Origin: Marinobacter salinexigens
GTDB lineage: Bacteria > Pseudomonadota > Gammaproteobacteria > Pseudomonadales > Oleiphilaceae
Direction of reading: 5' to 3'
DNA length: 64,000 bases
Assembly: GCF_008370345.1 (NCBI RefSeq)
Contig: NZ_VTUU01000001.1
Location: 878,751-942,750, forward strand
Every line of letters begins with the position of its first letter. The first letter of the stretch is position 1. The translations under genes and the position numbers were made by a program. Of this stretch, positions 29,409 to 40,511 are shown piece by piece. The notes beneath the pieces were generated by a model. The model did not search any database. It was not told the origin of the DNA and was given only the letters and a program-made list of their open reading frames with translations.

Positions 29409-31214
29409 TCAGGCAATATCGATCAGAACTTCGCCCGGGGTTACCCGGTCGCCCTTGGTGACGTATACGGCCTTTACGGTACCGTCGATGCTTGAGTGCA
29501 CCTCGGTTTCCATCTTCATGGCCTCAGTGATCAGCACGGCCTGGCCTGCGGTCACGGTGTCACCTTCATTGACCAGTACGTCGACGACGTTGCCTGGCAT
29601 TGCGGTGGTTACGTGGCCCGGCTCGGATGCCCGCGCGCGGCCGCTTCCACCTTCAGCGACGTACTCGTTGAGGGATTCGAACACTACCTCTTCCGGCATG
29701 CCATCCAGCGACAGGTAGATCTTGCGCTTGCCAGCACCGGAATCGCCGACACCGGTCACCGCCACTTCGTAAGTCTCACCGTGGACGTCGATACGGAATT
29801 CGGTTGCCACAGCGGTGCCCATTCCAGACTTGCCATGCTGTTCTGCTGGCAGAAGTTCTTCCGGCTTCAGGGTGCCGTCCTGACGTTGCTGCAGGAATTC
29901 GCGGCCCAGGTCCGGGAACATGGCGTAGGTGAGAACATCTTCCTCGCTCTGTGCCAGTGCGCCGATGTCGTCCCGCAGTTTGTTCAACTCGGGGCTAAGC
30001 AGGTCTGCCGGGCGGCCTTCGTTAACGGATTCGTTGCCAATCGCTTTTTTCTGAATGTCAGCGTTGACGTCCGCTGGTGGCTGGCCATACCCGCCTTGCA
30101 GGTAACGCTTCACCTCGTTGGTGATGGTTTTGTAGCGCTGGCCAGCGAGCACGTTGTAGACAGCCTGGGTGCCGACAATCTGTGACGTCGGAGTGACCAG
30201 CGGCGGATAGCCCAGATCTTTGCGGACGCGGGGGATTTCATCGAAAACGTCCCGAATGCGTTCCAGGGCGTTCTGTTCTTTGAGCTGGTTAGCAAGGTTG
30301 GACATCATGCCGCCCGGTACCTGGTTGATCTGTACCGAAACGTCCTCGCGGGTGAACTCGCTCTCGAACTGGTGATACTTCTTGCGGACTTCGCGGAAGT
30401 AGTCGGCAATCTCGCTAAGCAGTTCGAGGTCCAGGCCGGTGTCGTAGTCTGTGCCTTTCAGTGCGGCAACCTGAGACTCGGTGGCCGGGTGGCTGGTGCC
30501 GCTGGCAAAGGATGAGATGGCCGTATCGATACGATCGGCTCCGGCTTCGATGGCCTTGAGCTGACACAGCGGCGCGAGGCCGGATGTGGAATGGCTGTGT
30601 ACGACCAGAGGAAGATCCACTTCGGACTTGATGGCTTTGACCAGCTCATAGGTTGCGTATGGCGTAAGCAGGCCGGCCATATCCTTGATCGCAATGGAGT
30701 CAGCGCCCATTGCCTGCATGTCTTTTGCCTGTTTCACGAACAGCTCAGGCGTGTGAACCGGGCTGGTGGTGTAGCAGATTGTGCCCTGGGCGTGTTTGCC
30801 GGCTTTCTTCACCGCCTTCATGGCGGTTTCGATGTTGCGCAGATCGTTCAGTGCGTCGAACACACGGAACACGTCGATACCGTTATCAGCGGCTTTCTGG
30901 ACAAAGGCCTCAACGACGTCATCGGCATAGTGGCGGTAGCCGAGGAGGTTCTGGCCGCGCAGAAGCATTTGCAGGCGTGTGTTCGGTAGCGCCGCTTTCA
31001 ACTGACGCAGACGCTCCCACGGATCTTCCTTGAGGAAGCGAACACAGGCGTCAAAGGTGGCGCCGCCCCAGACTTCCAGGGACCAGTAGCCAACCTGATC
31101 CAGTTTTTCGCAGATCGGCAGCATGTCTTCTGTACGCATGCGGGTTGCGATCAGCGATTGGTGCGCGTCGCGCAGGATAACGTCAGTGACTTCGATTTTC
31201 TTGGCGTTGCTCAT
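29409..31214 (-). CDS. pycB: Pyruvate carboxylase subunit B (carboxyltransferase and biotin carrier)
   Basis: A 601-residue subunit with an N-terminal carboxyltransferase TIM barrel (VILRDAHQSLIATRMRTED, catalytic metal-site region) and a C-terminal biotinyl domain whose lysine is in ITEAMKMETEV near residue 565. The start ATG 31214 (MSNAKKIEV) has AGGAGG eight bases upstream; an earlier in-frame start at 31268 is not supported. The protein also resembles oxaloacetate decarboxylase alpha (OadA). Pairing with a biotin carboxylase subunit and a LysR regulator, and no beta/gamma membrane subunits, favours anaplerotic pyruvate carboxylase. Confidence 0.88.
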   Translation of the reverse strand: MSNAKKIEVTDVILRDAHQSLIATRMRTEDMLPICEKLDQVGYWSLEVWGGATFDACVRFLKEDPWERLRQLKAALPNTRLQMLLRGQNLLGYRHYADDVVEAFVQKAADNGIDVFRVFDALNDLRNIETAMKAVKKAGKHAQGTICYTTSPVHTPELFVKQAKDMQAMGADSIAIKDMAGLLTPYATYELVKAIKSEVDLPLVVHSHSTSGLAPLCQLKAIEAGADRIDTAISSFASGTSHPATESQVAALKGTDYDTGLDLELLSEIADYFREVRKKYHQFESEFTREDVSVQINQVPGGMMSNLANQLKEQNALERIRDVFDEIPRVRKDLGYPPLVTPTSQIVGTQAVYNVLAGQRYKTITNEVKRYLQGGYGQPPADVNADIQKKAIGNESVNEGRPADLLSPELNKLRDDIGALAQSEEDVLTYAMFPDLGREFLQQRQDGTLKPEELLPAEQHGKSGMGTAVATEFRIDVHGETYEVAVTGVGDSGAGKRKIYLSLDGMPEEVVFESLNEYVAEGGSGRARASEPGHVTTAMPGNVVDVLVNEGDTVTAGQAVLITEAMKMETEVHSSIDGTVKAVYVTKGDRVTPGEVLIDIA

Positions 31215-31233
31215 ATCTTGTTCCTCCTGCGAG

Positions 31234-32649
31234 TTACCAGCCGGCGTGTGCGGCGATGGTGGCAGCAATGGTCAGGGCGATTTCGGCCGGGTCGCGCTTG
31301 GTTGAATAATTCAGCAGTTCCGGGTGTTCGGGCACGAAGCTGGTATTGAAAATACCGGCGCGGAAATCCGCGTGGTCCAGAATCTGCTGGTAATAGGCGG
31401 CCGTGGTTTTGATACCGTGCAGGCGCATATCATCCAGGGCGCGTTTACCCCGGGCGATCACTTCGTCCCAGGTCAGGGCCCAGACAACCAGTTTCAGGCA
31501 CATAGAGTCGTAATAAGGTGGGATCTCATAGCCAGTGTAGATGGCCGTGTCGACACGCACCCCGGGGCCGCCCGGCGCATAGTAATGGGTGATGCGGCCA
31601 AAGCTTGGCAGGAAGTCGTTTTTAGGATCTTCCGCGTTAATCCGGAATTGCAGCGCGTAGCCCCGGAACTGGATATCTTCCTGGCGATAGCTCAGTGGCA
31701 GTCCGGAGGCAATGCGTAGCTGCTCACGGACAATGTCCACCCCGGTAATGGCTTCAGTGATTGTGTGCTCAACCTGAACCCGGGTGTTCATTTCCATGAA
31801 GTAGACTTCGTTGCCGGAGAGCAAAAACTCTACGGTTCCGGCATTCTCGTAGCCCACCGCCTTGGCTGCCTTTACCGCGAGGCCGCCGATGTACTGACGT
31901 TGTTCGGGTGTGAGTTGAGGGCTGGGAGCGATCTCGATCAGCTTCTGATTCCGGCGCTGGATAGAGCAGTCCCGCTCGAACAGATGTACCGCTTCGCCCT
32001 GGCTGTCGGCGAGGATCTGGACCTCGATGTGACGCGGATTGACGATGCACTTCTCCATGAAGACTTCGGCGGAACCGAATGCCTTGGTGGCTTCGGAGAT
32101 AACCCGAGGGTACTGGGCTTTCAGTTCTGCCGGTGTGTCACAGCGTCGAATACCGCGGCCACCACCGCCAGAGGTTGCCTTCACCATCACCGGGTAACCG
32201 ATGTCATTGGCCAGGGACAGGGCGTCTTCCAGGCTGTCCAGGTTGCCTTCTGAGCCGGGAGTGATAGGTACACCAGCTGCCCGCATGCTGTCGCGGGCCT
32301 GGGTCTTGTCCCCCATTTTGTGAATGACTTCGGACTTCGGGCCGATGAATGTTATGTCTTTCTGTTCACACAGGCGGGCGAACTCGGCATTTTCGGACAG
32401 GAAGCCGTAGCCGGGGTGTATGGCGTCGCAGCCGGTTTCGACGGCCAGGTTGACGATCCGTGCCGGGTCCAGATAGCCCGACAGGGGGTCTTCGCCCAGA
32501 GAGTAGGATTCGTCAGCGCGTTTCACGTGGAGACCGTAACGGTCGGGCTCAGTGTAGATGGCGACGGAACGGATGCCCATCTCGGCGCAGGCCCTGATGA
32601 TCCGTACCGCGATTTCGCCCCGGTTTGCGATCAGAACTTTCTTTAGCAT
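31234..32649 (-). CDS. pycA: Pyruvate carboxylase subunit A (biotin carboxylase)
   Basis: ATP-grasp biotin carboxylase (471 aa) that carboxylates the biotin on subunit B. Signature segments are MLKKVLIANRGEIAVRIIRA at the N-terminus, VMVKATSGGGGRGIRR (ATP-grasp glycine loop) and EMNTRVQVEHTITE (active site). It closely resembles AccC, but its partner 19 bases downstream is a carboxyltransferase specific for a keto acid. It lies divergent from a LysR regulator across an AT-rich 176-base region. Confidence 0.9.
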   Translation of the reverse strand: MLKKVLIANRGEIAVRIIRACAEMGIRSVAIYTEPDRYGLHVKRADESYSLGEDPLSGYLDPARIVNLAVETGCDAIHPGYGFLSENAEFARLCEQKDITFIGPKSEVIHKMGDKTQARDSMRAAGVPITPGSEGNLDSLEDALSLANDIGYPVMVKATSGGGGRGIRRCDTPAELKAQYPRVISEATKAFGSAEVFMEKCIVNPRHIEVQILADSQGEAVHLFERDCSIQRRNQKLIEIAPSPQLTPEQRQYIGGLAVKAAKAVGYENAGTVEFLLSGNEVYFMEMNTRVQVEHTITEAITGVDIVREQLRIASGLPLSYRQEDIQFRGYALQFRINAEDPKNDFLPSFGRITHYYAPGGPGVRVDTAIYTGYEIPPYYDSMCLKLVVWALTWDEVIARGKRALDDMRLHGIKTTAAYYQQILDHADFRAGIFNTSFVPEHPELLNYSTKRDPAEIALTIAATIAAHAGW

Positions 32650-32825
32650 GGCAAGTTCCTCTTCAGCTTGGGAAATTCATCGTCAACATGAATGGTTCCT
32701 CGTTTCGTTATCCCGAATGAAGGTTGAAGAGAGACTAGCGGGTGGGGTGTAAAAGTAAAAATTGATAATATTAAGTTTATGTATAAGATATTTGTTATGT
32801 ATGTCTCTGGGAGCCTGTTTGTCCG
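32650..32825. promoter_or_regulatory. Shared pycA / LysR-gene control region
   Basis: The stretch 32752-32805 is almost all A and T, unlike the GC-rich surroundings, and contains dyad-like ATAATATTAA and TTATACATAA-type sequences on opposite strands. LysR proteins bind T-N11-A sites within such divergent promoters. I could not fix -35/-10 pairs with confidence. Confidence 0.4.
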
Positions 32826-33773
32826 ATGCCGCTTAGTATTCAGAAGATAAGCAACCGCCTGACGTTTCGGCAGTTGCAGGTGTTCAAGGCTGTGTATGAG
32901 CTGGAGAGTTACAGCAAGGCCGGCGATTTGCTGGGGCTGACCCAGCCCGCTGTAAGCAGTCAGATTCGCCATCTCGAGCAGGCTCTGGGAATGCCGATGT
33001 TTGAGTACGTGGGGCGCCGCCTCTACTGTACCGCTGCCGGTGAAGAGATGATGGAGTGTGTTCGCTCCGTATTTGGCGAACTGGAGCGGGTGCAGACCAA
33101 GCTCGCAGCGCTGGAGGGGCGGGTGGCTGGTGAGCTCAAACTGGTCGCTGTGAATACCGCACAATACATCGTGCCGTATCTGCTGCGGGCCTTTCTGGAT
33201 CTTAATCCCGAGGTCCAGGTGTCGGTCATTGTTGTGAATCGGGCCACCGCGCTGGAGCGATTGAGCGAGAATCGTGATGATCTCGTTATCATGGGGATGG
33301 TACCGACAGAGAAGCCTCTGGCATCGTTACCATTCCTGGACAATGAGCTGGTGCCGGTGGTGCCTGCGGGTCACCCCCTGGCCCGTCAAAAGGGTGTCTC
33401 GGCTCAGGCCTTTCTGGATAGTCAGCTGCTGGTTCGGGAGCATGGCTCCGGAAGTCGGCTGGCCCTTGAGTTGCACTGTCAGCAGCAGGGGTTGCGGGTC
33501 ATGCCCAGCATGGCGCTGGGTTCCAACGATGCGGTCAAGCATGCGGTGCTGGCGGGGCTTGGGGTAGCTGTATTGCCCAAGCTGAGTATATTGTCCGAAT
33601 TGGCTCTGGGAAGCCTGGAAGTGGCGGATGTAGCCGGTTTTCCGCTACGACGAAGCTGGTGTGTGGTGTACCCCCAGGCCAGGCATCCGACACCGGCCAT
33701 GAGAACCTTCCTGGAGTATATTCAGCAGAACATTCGCCAGTTTGAGGAAATGTTCCTGCGCCGGAGTTACTGA
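32826..33773 (+). CDS. LysR-type regulator next to pyruvate carboxylase genes (PycR-like)
   Basis: A 315-residue LysR family regulator: N-terminal winged helix (LTFRQLQVFKAVYELESYSK and LTQPAVSSQIRHLEQALG, residues about 10-60), then a substrate-binding domain. Divergent placement beside pycA-pycB matches the Pseudomonas pycR-pycA-pycB locus, so it probably regulates those genes; effector unknown. Sequence features also resemble CbbR-type members. The ATG at 32826 has a rather distant GGGAG. A GC-rich hairpin follows the stop. Confidence 0.85.
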   Translation: MPLSIQKISNRLTFRQLQVFKAVYELESYSKAGDLLGLTQPAVSSQIRHLEQALGMPMFEYVGRRLYCTAAGEEMMECVRSVFGELERVQTKLAALEGRVAGELKLVAVNTAQYIVPYLLRAFLDLNPEVQVSVIVVNRATALERLSENRDDLVIMGMVPTEKPLASLPFLDNELVPVVPAGHPLARQKGVSAQAFLDSQLLVREHGSGSRLALELHCQQQGLRVMPSMALGSNDAVKHAVLAGLGVAVLPKLSILSELALGSLEVADVAGFPLRRSWCVVYPQARHPTPAMRTFLEYIQQNIRQFEEMFLRRSY

Positions 33774-33796
33774 TATCCCGGGATTGAAATGAGATG

Positions 33797-33830
33797 CCGC
33801 GCTGCCCGCCAGATGGAGCGGGCGGCGCGG
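33797..33830. terminator. GC-rich 13-bp hairpin between convergent LysR gene and gatB
   Basis: Arms CCGCGCTGCCCGC (33797-33809) and GCGGGCGGCGCGG (33818-33830) pair fully with one T-G wobble, loop of eight. There is no T-run on either side, but its place between two converging stops suggests it ends both transcripts. Confidence 0.5.
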
Positions 33831-33837
33831 AGCCGGG

Positions 33838-35289
33838 TTAGCCCCCGAGTTTCTTGAGAAGAATCTCGTTGAAGAGTTTCGGGTTGCCTTGTCCTTTGGA
33901 GACCTTCATCAGCGGCCCCATGAATCCGCCAAGCATCTTCTTGCGCTTCTTGGGGTCTTCCTCGGCCTGGAACTGGGCCACCTGATCCGGCATGCCTGCC
34001 AGAACCTCATCCACCATTTGCTCCAGTGCGCCGGTGTCGGACACCTGCTTCAGTCCCTTGGCATCGATGATGGCGTCCACATTGTCGTTTTCACCGGTCC
34101 ACAGGGCGTCAAATACCTTCTTGGCGCCGGCGGATGAAATGGTGTTGTCAGATATGCGGGTCACCATGTTGCCAAGCTGGGCGCCGGTGATAGGCGAATC
34201 GGCTACCGACTTCTCTTCGGCATTCAGGCGCGCTGAAAACTCGCCCTGAATCCAGTTGGCCGTTAGTTTGGCGTCTTTTCCGTGGGCTACTGCTTCCTCA
34301 AAGAAGGCTGCCAGTGTGGCGTCGCCTGAGAGCAGGCCGGCGTCGTAGTCGTTCAGACCATACTGGTCCTTGAAGCGAGCTTTGCGTGCGTCCGGCAGCT
34401 CCGGTAGTCGACTTCTGGCATCGTCAATAAACGACTCATCGATTTCGACCGGCAGCAGATCCGGGCAGGGGAAGTAGCGGTAGTCATTGGCTTCTTCCTT
34501 GGTGCGCATGGAACGGGACTCGTCCCTGTCACCATTGTACAGGCGGGTTTCCTGCTCAATAACGCCGCCATCCTCGAGGATGTCCATCTGGCGCTCGACT
34601 TCGTGGGCAATGGCCTGCTCCATGAACCGGAATGAGTTCAGGTTCTTGGTTTCGGTCCGGGTACCCAGCGTGTCGGAACCTTTGGGTTTGAGCGAGATGT
34701 TGACGTCGAAGCGCATGGAGCCCTGAGACATATCGCCATCACAGATGCCCAGTGACGTTACCAGGCTGTGAAGTTTCTTGGCAAAGGCAACGGCTTCCTC
34801 GGCATTGGTCATGTCCGGCTCTGTAACCACTTCGATAAGCGGTGTGCCTGCCCGGTTCAGGTCGACCCCGGTCATGCCGTGGAAGTCCTCGTGCAGGGAT
34901 TTTCCGGCATCTTCTTCCAGGTGAGCGTGGTGAATGCGGATACGCTTCGACTCGCCGTTAGACAGATCAATATCCACATAGCCGGGGCCTACGATTGGCC
35001 GCTCAAGCTGGGTGGTCTGATAGCCTTTTGGCAGGTCTGGATAGAAATAGTTTTTCCGTTCGAACACAGAGCGACGCTCGATCTCCGAGTTGACCGCAAG
35101 GCCGAACATCACCGCGTAGCGAAATGCCTGCTCGTTGGGAACGGGCAGAGTGCCGGGCATGGCCAGATCTACTGCGTTGGCCTGGGTGTTGGGCTCAGCG
35201 CCGTAGGCGGTGCTGGAGCCAGAAAAAATCTTGGTTTTGGTGGCGAGCTGAACGTGAATTTCCAGCCCGATCACAATATCCCATTGCAT
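33838..35289 (-). CDS. gatB: Asp/Glu-tRNA(Asn/Gln) amidotransferase subunit B
   Basis: Subunit B (483 aa) of the GatCAB amidotransferase, which binds the mischarged tRNA and activates its side chain with ATP. The N-terminal cradle begins [20 protein letters not shown] and contains [15 protein letters not shown]; the C-terminal GatB/Yqey domain ends in [19 protein letters not shown]. Order is gatC-gatA-gatB. Its presence implies that at least one of Asn- or Gln-tRNA is made by transamidation. Confidence 0.96.
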   Translation of the reverse strand: MQWDIVIGLEIHVQLATKTKIFSGSSTAYGAEPNTQANAVDLAMPGTLPVPNEQAFRYAVMFGLAVNSEIERRSVFERKNYFYPDLPKGYQTTQLERPIVGPGYVDIDLSNGESKRIRIHHAHLEEDAGKSLHEDFHGMTGVDLNRAGTPLIEVVTEPDMTNAEEAVAFAKKLHSLVTSLGICDGDMSQGSMRFDVNISLKPKGSDTLGTRTETKNLNSFRFMEQAIAHEVERQMDILEDGGVIEQETRLYNGDRDESRSMRTKEEANDYRYFPCPDLLPVEIDESFIDDARSRLPELPDARKARFKDQYGLNDYDAGLLSGDATLAAFFEEAVAHGKDAKLTANWIQGEFSARLNAEEKSVADSPITGAQLGNMVTRISDNTISSAGAKKVFDALWTGENDNVDAIIDAKGLKQVSDTGALEQMVDEVLAGMPDQVAQFQAEEDPKKRKKMLGGFMGPLMKVSKGQGNPKLFNEILLKKLGG

Positions 35290-35313
35290 AGTGCTTCTCT
35301 CCTCTAATCGGGC

Positions 35314-36771
35314 TTATTGCGGTTCGCGCTGGTGCCAGTCGGTCACCTGCTGGAACTGATGGGCGGCGTTGAGCAGTCGGGCTTCAGAGAAGTAATCCCC
35401 GATGATCTGCAGGCCTACCGGCAATCCGTCAATGAAGCCGGCAGGCACCGACATGGCCGGAACGCCCGCGAGGTTAACGGCGATGGTGAAAATGTCTTCC
35501 AGGTACATGGTCACCGGATCATTGGTCTTCTCGCCCTGAATAAACGCAGGAGAAGGGGACGTCGGGCTCATCAGTACATCAACGTCCTTGAAGGCGTTGA
35601 TGAAATCCTGCTGAATCAGGCGGCGTACCTTTTGTGCCTTGAGATAGTAGGCATCGAAGTAGCCAGCCGACAGCGCGTAGGTGCCTACCAGAATCCTGCG
35701 TTTTACCTCGGTACCAAAGCCTTCTGCCCGGGTGCGGGTATAAAGATCCATGAGATCTTTTGGATCTTCGCAGCGGTAACCGTAACGAACGCCGTCAAAA
35801 CGGGACAGGTTGGCGGACGCCTCTGCCGGAGCGATGACGTAATAGGCTGCGATCGCGAGCCTGGCGTTCGGCAGGGAGACTTCTTTTACTGTGGCGCCAA
35901 GCTTCTCGTATTCTTTTACTGCAGAGCGAATCTGCTCTTCCATCGCCGGGCTGAGCTGGTCCGAGAAATACTCTTTTGGCAGGCCAATGCGAAGGCCTTT
36001 CAACGGCTCGTTCAGGGTTGCGGTGTAGTCCGGCACTTCCCGGTCCAGGGAGGTGGAGTCTTTGGGGTCAAAGCCAGCCATCACGTTCAGCATCAGAGCG
36101 TTGTCTTCCGCTGTGCGGGCCATAGTGCCGCCCTGATCAAGGCTGGATGCGAAGGCAATCATGCCGTAGCGGGAAACCCGGCCGTAGGTTGGTTTCAGGC
36201 CGGTTACGCCACACAGGGCGGCCGGCTGGCGGATGGAGCCTCCGGTATCCGTTGCGGTGGCTGCTGGCACAAGACGGGCTGCCACAGCTGCAGCCGAGCC
36301 GCCGGATGAGCCGCCAGGAACGCGCTTTTCACCCTTGCTCAGTCCCCAGGGGTTGGTTACTGCACCAAAGTGGCTGGATTCGTTGGATGAGCCCATGGCG
36401 AACTCATCCATGTTGGTCTTGCCGAGGCTGACCGCGCCTGCTTTTCGGAAGTTGTCGGTCACGGTGGCGTCGTAAGGCGGGATGAAGTTCTCCAGCATTT
36501 TGGAGCCGCAGGTGGTGCGAACGCCGTTGGTGCAGAAAATGTCCTTGTGAGCAAAGGGGACGCCGGTCCAGATGGTGGCGTTGCCTGCCGCCCGCTGTTC
36601 GTCGGCAGCGCGGGCCTCGGCCAGGGCCTGCTCTTCGGTCACAGTAATAAAGCTGTTGTACTTGCCGTCTTCCTGCTTGATTCGGTCAAGAAACTCCCGG
36701 GTCAGCTCGACGCTGGAAACCTTGCCGCTTTCCAGATCACGGGAAAGCTCTGCTACAGATTTGTTATGCAT
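35314..36771 (-). CDS. gatA: Asp/Glu-tRNA(Asn/Gln) amidotransferase subunit A
   Basis: Amidase-signature glutaminase subunit (485 aa) supplying ammonia for transamidation. The Ser-cisSer-Lys triad is visible: Lys in [11 protein letters not shown] near residue 77, and the serines in [19 protein letters not shown] near residue 155-178. Length is normal. It lies between gatC (29 bases upstream) and gatB (24 bases downstream). Confidence 0.96.
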   Translation of the reverse strand: MHNKSVAELSRDLESGKVSSVELTREFLDRIKQEDGKYNSFITVTEEQALAEARAADEQRAAGNATIWTGVPFAHKDIFCTNGVRTTCGSKMLENFIPPYDATVTDNFRKAGAVSLGKTNMDEFAMGSSNESSHFGAVTNPWGLSKGEKRVPGGSSGGSAAAVAARLVPAATATDTGGSIRQPAALCGVTGLKPTYGRVSRYGMIAFASSLDQGGTMARTAEDNALMLNVMAGFDPKDSTSLDREVPDYTATLNEPLKGLRIGLPKEYFSDQLSPAMEEQIRSAVKEYEKLGATVKEVSLPNARLAIAAYYVIAPAEASANLSRFDGVRYGYRCEDPKDLMDLYTRTRAEGFGTEVKRRILVGTYALSAGYFDAYYLKAQKVRRLIQQDFINAFKDVDVLMSPTSPSPAFIQGEKTNDPVTMYLEDIFTIAVNLAGVPAMSVPAGFIDGLPVGLQIIGDYFSEARLLNAAHQFQQVTDWHQREPQ

Positions 36772-36800
36772 GATAAATCCTGAAATCGCTGTTCGTCAGA

Positions 36801-37088
36801 TCATTCGATAACGCGAGGTACGAGATACAGTCCGTTCTCGGTAGCCGGGGCGATAGCCTGGAATGAGGCCCGCTGATCGGTTTCGGTCACTTCGTCTGCG
36901 CGCAGACGCTGAACGGCGTTCAGCGGGTGAGCCATAGGTTCGACAGAGTCAGTATCTGCAGCACTCAGTTGATCCACCAGGTCAAGAATATTGCCCAGAT
37001 CTTTCTCCAGAGCCGAAACTTGTTCCTCGTCCACACGGATGCGGGCGAGCACAGCGACTTTCTCTATGTCCTTACGGGAAATGGTCAC
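36801..37088 (-). CDS. gatC: Asp/Glu-tRNA(Asn/Gln) amidotransferase subunit C
   Basis: Small stabilising subunit (95 aa) that wraps around the GatA-GatB interface. ISRKDIEKVAVLARIRVDEE at the N-terminus and VEPMAHPLNAVQRLRADEVT further on are the family signatures. The first gene of gatCAB. Upstream it faces mreB across a region carrying a 110-nt inverted-repeat element. Confidence 0.94.
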   Translation of the reverse strand: MTISRKDIEKVAVLARIRVDEEQVSALEKDLGNILDLVDQLSAADTDSVEPMAHPLNAVQRLRADEVTETDQRASFQAIAPATENGLYLVPRVIE

Positions 37089-38513
<1,425 letters not shown>

Positions 38514-38533
38514 TCCTGTGGGGAGGATTCACC

Positions 38534-39427
38534 ATTAAAACGATCTTTGTCCAGGGCCCGGTTCCGGGCTTCAGACTCTTTCTAATCGTTCTCGTATCGG
38601 CAGCCCTCGTGGTTGCCGATGCGCGTTTCGAGAAGCTCTCTCCTGTCCGTAGCGTTATAGCGACCGGGCTTGCCCCTGTTTACTGGCTTGGCAATGCGCC
38701 CTACGAGTTCAGCGATTGGGTAGCCGGGTTGTTCGTCAATAAGGACGATCTCCAGCAGGAAAACGAGGACCTCAAGGCCCGCTTGATGATCCTCGAACGC
38801 CGCGCCCTGAAGTATGCAGCGCTTGCCTCCGAGAACAACGAACTCCGGCGCCTGATGAATTCCTCTGAGGTGCTTGACGACCGTGTCATCGTTGGTGAAG
38901 TGGTTGGCGTATCACCGGATCCTTTCTCCCATGAAGTCATCATCAACAAAGGTCAGCGCGACGGGCTGAGCGTCGGGCAGGCTGTGCTGGATGCCCATGG
39001 CCTGATGGGGCAGGTGGTGCAGACCAGTCAACTGACTTCCCGTGTGCTTCTGGTGTCCGACAGCAGCCATGCGGTACCGGTGGAGGTTATCCGGAACGGA
39101 CTGCGGGCGATTCTGCTGGGTACCGGAGATCCTGACAGCCTGGACCTGGTGCACGTGCCGGACACTGCCGACATCCGTGAAGGTGACCTTCTGGTGAGCT
39201 CTGGACTGGGTGGTTTGTTCCCGAGAGGTTATCCGGTAGCGGAAGTAACGAGAATTACCAAGGAACCGGGCGAACCCTTTGTCTCCATTGAGGCGACGCC
39301 GAAGGCGGAGCTAAACCAGAGTCGACTGGTGCTGGTGGTTTTCCCACCGGAAAAAGCCGCTGTTGAAGAGGTTGAGTCGGAAACTGAAGACGCCCCGGCG
39401 CCGGATTCCCAGGAGGGAGCAAACTGA
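38534..39427 (+). CDS. mreC: Rod shape-determining protein MreC with non-canonical start
   Basis: Periplasmic scaffold of the elongasome (297 aa): an N-terminal cytoplasmic/membrane segment (IKTIFVQGPVPGFRLF then LIVLVSAALVV), a coiled coil (DDLQQENEDLKARLMILERR) and a beta-domain. No ATG, GTG or TTG lies in frame before GTG 38609, which would remove the membrane helix. ATT 38534 has GGGGAGG at 38520-38526, seven bases upstream, an ideal spacing. CTG 38516 also has GGAGG seven bases upstream, inside mreB. I set the start at ATT. The stop overlaps mreD as TGATG. Confidence 0.88.
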   Translation: MKTIFVQGPVPGFRLFLIVLVSAALVVADARFEKLSPVRSVIATGLAPVYWLGNAPYEFSDWVAGLFVNKDDLQQENEDLKARLMILERRALKYAALASENNELRRLMNSSEVLDDRVIVGEVVGVSPDPFSHEVIINKGQRDGLSVGQAVLDAHGLMGQVVQTSQLTSRVLLVSDSSHAVPVEVIRNGLRAILLGTGDPDSLDLVHVPDTADIREGDLLVSSGLGGLFPRGYPVAEVTRITKEPGEPFVSIEATPKAELNQSRLVLVVFPPEKAAVEEVESETEDAPAPDSQEGAN

Positions 39428-39903
39428 TGTTGTCGGTAATCAGCTATCCGGTGTTCGCGCTGTCGGTGGTCGTAGCGTTGGTCTTCAGTATTTCCCTGTT
39501 TCCCGTCGGTTGGTTTGAGTTCCGGCCGGAATGGCTCGGGCTGGTCGTGTTTTATTGGACGTTCAGGGCTCCGGCTCAATTCGGCATTCTGCTGGCGTGG
39601 TGCCTCGGGTTGTTGCTGGATGTTCTGGAGGCTACCCCTCTGGGGGTTAACGGCCTTGCCATGGGCTTGATTGCCTTCCTCGTTTTGACTGTCCATCAGC
39701 GCCTGCGCATGTATCCATTACCGCAGCAGTGCCTGATGGTATTCCTGTTGCTTGGTATCAACCAGATGCTTGTTCATTTCATCAAGCAGGTGCTTGGTGG
39801 CGAAGATGCGGGATTCAGCTACCTGTGGCCGGCGTTGACCAGTGCAGCCGCCTGGCCGTTTGTCTGCGTCATTCTCGACAATATCAACAGGAAACTGGGT
39901 TAG
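39427..39903 (+). CDS. mreD: Rod shape-determining protein MreD
   Basis: Integral membrane partner of MreC (158 aa), with about five hydrophobic segments from VVVALVFSISLFPVGW onward and the conserved LLLDVLEATPLGVNGLAM. Its start overlaps the mreC stop (TGATG), and maf begins two bases after its stop, so mreB through rng reads as one tightly packed operon. Confidence 0.93.
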   Translation: MLSVISYPVFALSVVVALVFSISLFPVGWFEFRPEWLGLVVFYWTFRAPAQFGILLAWCLGLLLDVLEATPLGVNGLAMGLIAFLVLTVHQRLRMYPLPQQCLMVFLLLGINQMLVHFIKQVLGGEDAGFSYLWPALTSAAAWPFVCVILDNINRKLG

Positions 39904-39905
39904 GG

Positions 39906-40511
39906 ATGGCTGATATTGTTCTGGCCTCAGCATCACCTCGTCGGGCAGAGCTGCTCCGGCAGATCGGTGTGGACTTTACCGTTCATCCTGCCGATGTGGA
40001 TGAATCGGTTGAAGAAGGTGAAAGTCCGCAATGCTATGTGGAGCGTCTGGCCCGGGAAAAGGCCATGGTTGTGGCGGGCCGGCTCTCTGGCGATGAGCTG
40101 GTGATCGGGTCGGATACCTCAGTCGTGCTTTTGGGTGAAATACTCGGAAAGCCTGACAATCATGACGATGCCGTAGCGATGTTGGGCAGACTTTCCGGGG
40201 CGTCTCATCAGGTGATGACCGGGGTCGCTGTGGTTCGCAACGGGCTGTGCAAGTCTACACTGGTTGTTACCGATGTCCGGTTTCGAGAGCTGTCAGAACC
40301 CGAGGTGGAAGCCTATGTTTTCAGTGGTGAACCGATGGATAAAGCGGGAAGCTATGGAATTCAGGGACTTGGTGGTATTTTTGTCAGGGAAATTCGTGGC
40401 AGTTACAGTGCCGTTGTCGGGTTGCCCCTTCAGGAAACTGCAGCCCTGATTGCTGAAGCCGGCGTTCCGGTATGGGAAAACTGGCCCCGGAGGTTGGAGA
40501 ACCGAACATGA
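39906..40511 (+). CDS. maf: Maf-like nucleoside triphosphate pyrophosphatase
   Basis: House-cleaning pyrophosphatase (201 aa) hydrolysing non-canonical or specific NTPs, the YhdE type being active on dTTP and UTP. ADIVLASASPRRAELLRQIG at the N-terminus is the Maf signature; VIGSDTSVVLLGEILGKP holds the catalytic Asp and the LGKP loop. ATG 39906 lies two bases after mreD; an earlier in-frame ATG lies within mreD and is not credible. It overlaps rng by four bases. Confidence 0.93.
   Translation: MADIVLASASPRRAELLRQIGVDFTVHPADVDESVEEGESPQCYVERLAREKAMVVAGRLSGDELVIGSDTSVVLLGEILGKPDNHDDAVAMLGRLSGASHQVMTGVAVVRNGLCKSTLVVTDVRFRELSEPEVEAYVFSGEPMDKAGSYGIQGLGGIFVREIRGSYSAVVGLPLQETAALIAEAGVPVWENWPRRLENRT

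Noticed and set aside
31234..32649. Calling this gene accC of acetyl-CoA carboxylase
   Set aside because: The sequence is AccC-like, but the adjacent subunit is a keto-acid carboxyltransferase with a biotin domain, and a LysR gene is divergent, matching the two-subunit pyruvate carboxylase locus.
35317..36309. 330-codon open frame antisense to gatA
   Set aside because: Same reason: lies wholly within a well-conserved gene and reads as a complement-strand shadow.
38609..39427. mreC starting at GTG 38609
   Set aside because: This would remove the cytoplasmic tail and the membrane helix that MreC needs, while the frame continues open upstream with MreC-like residues and strong ribosome-binding sites.
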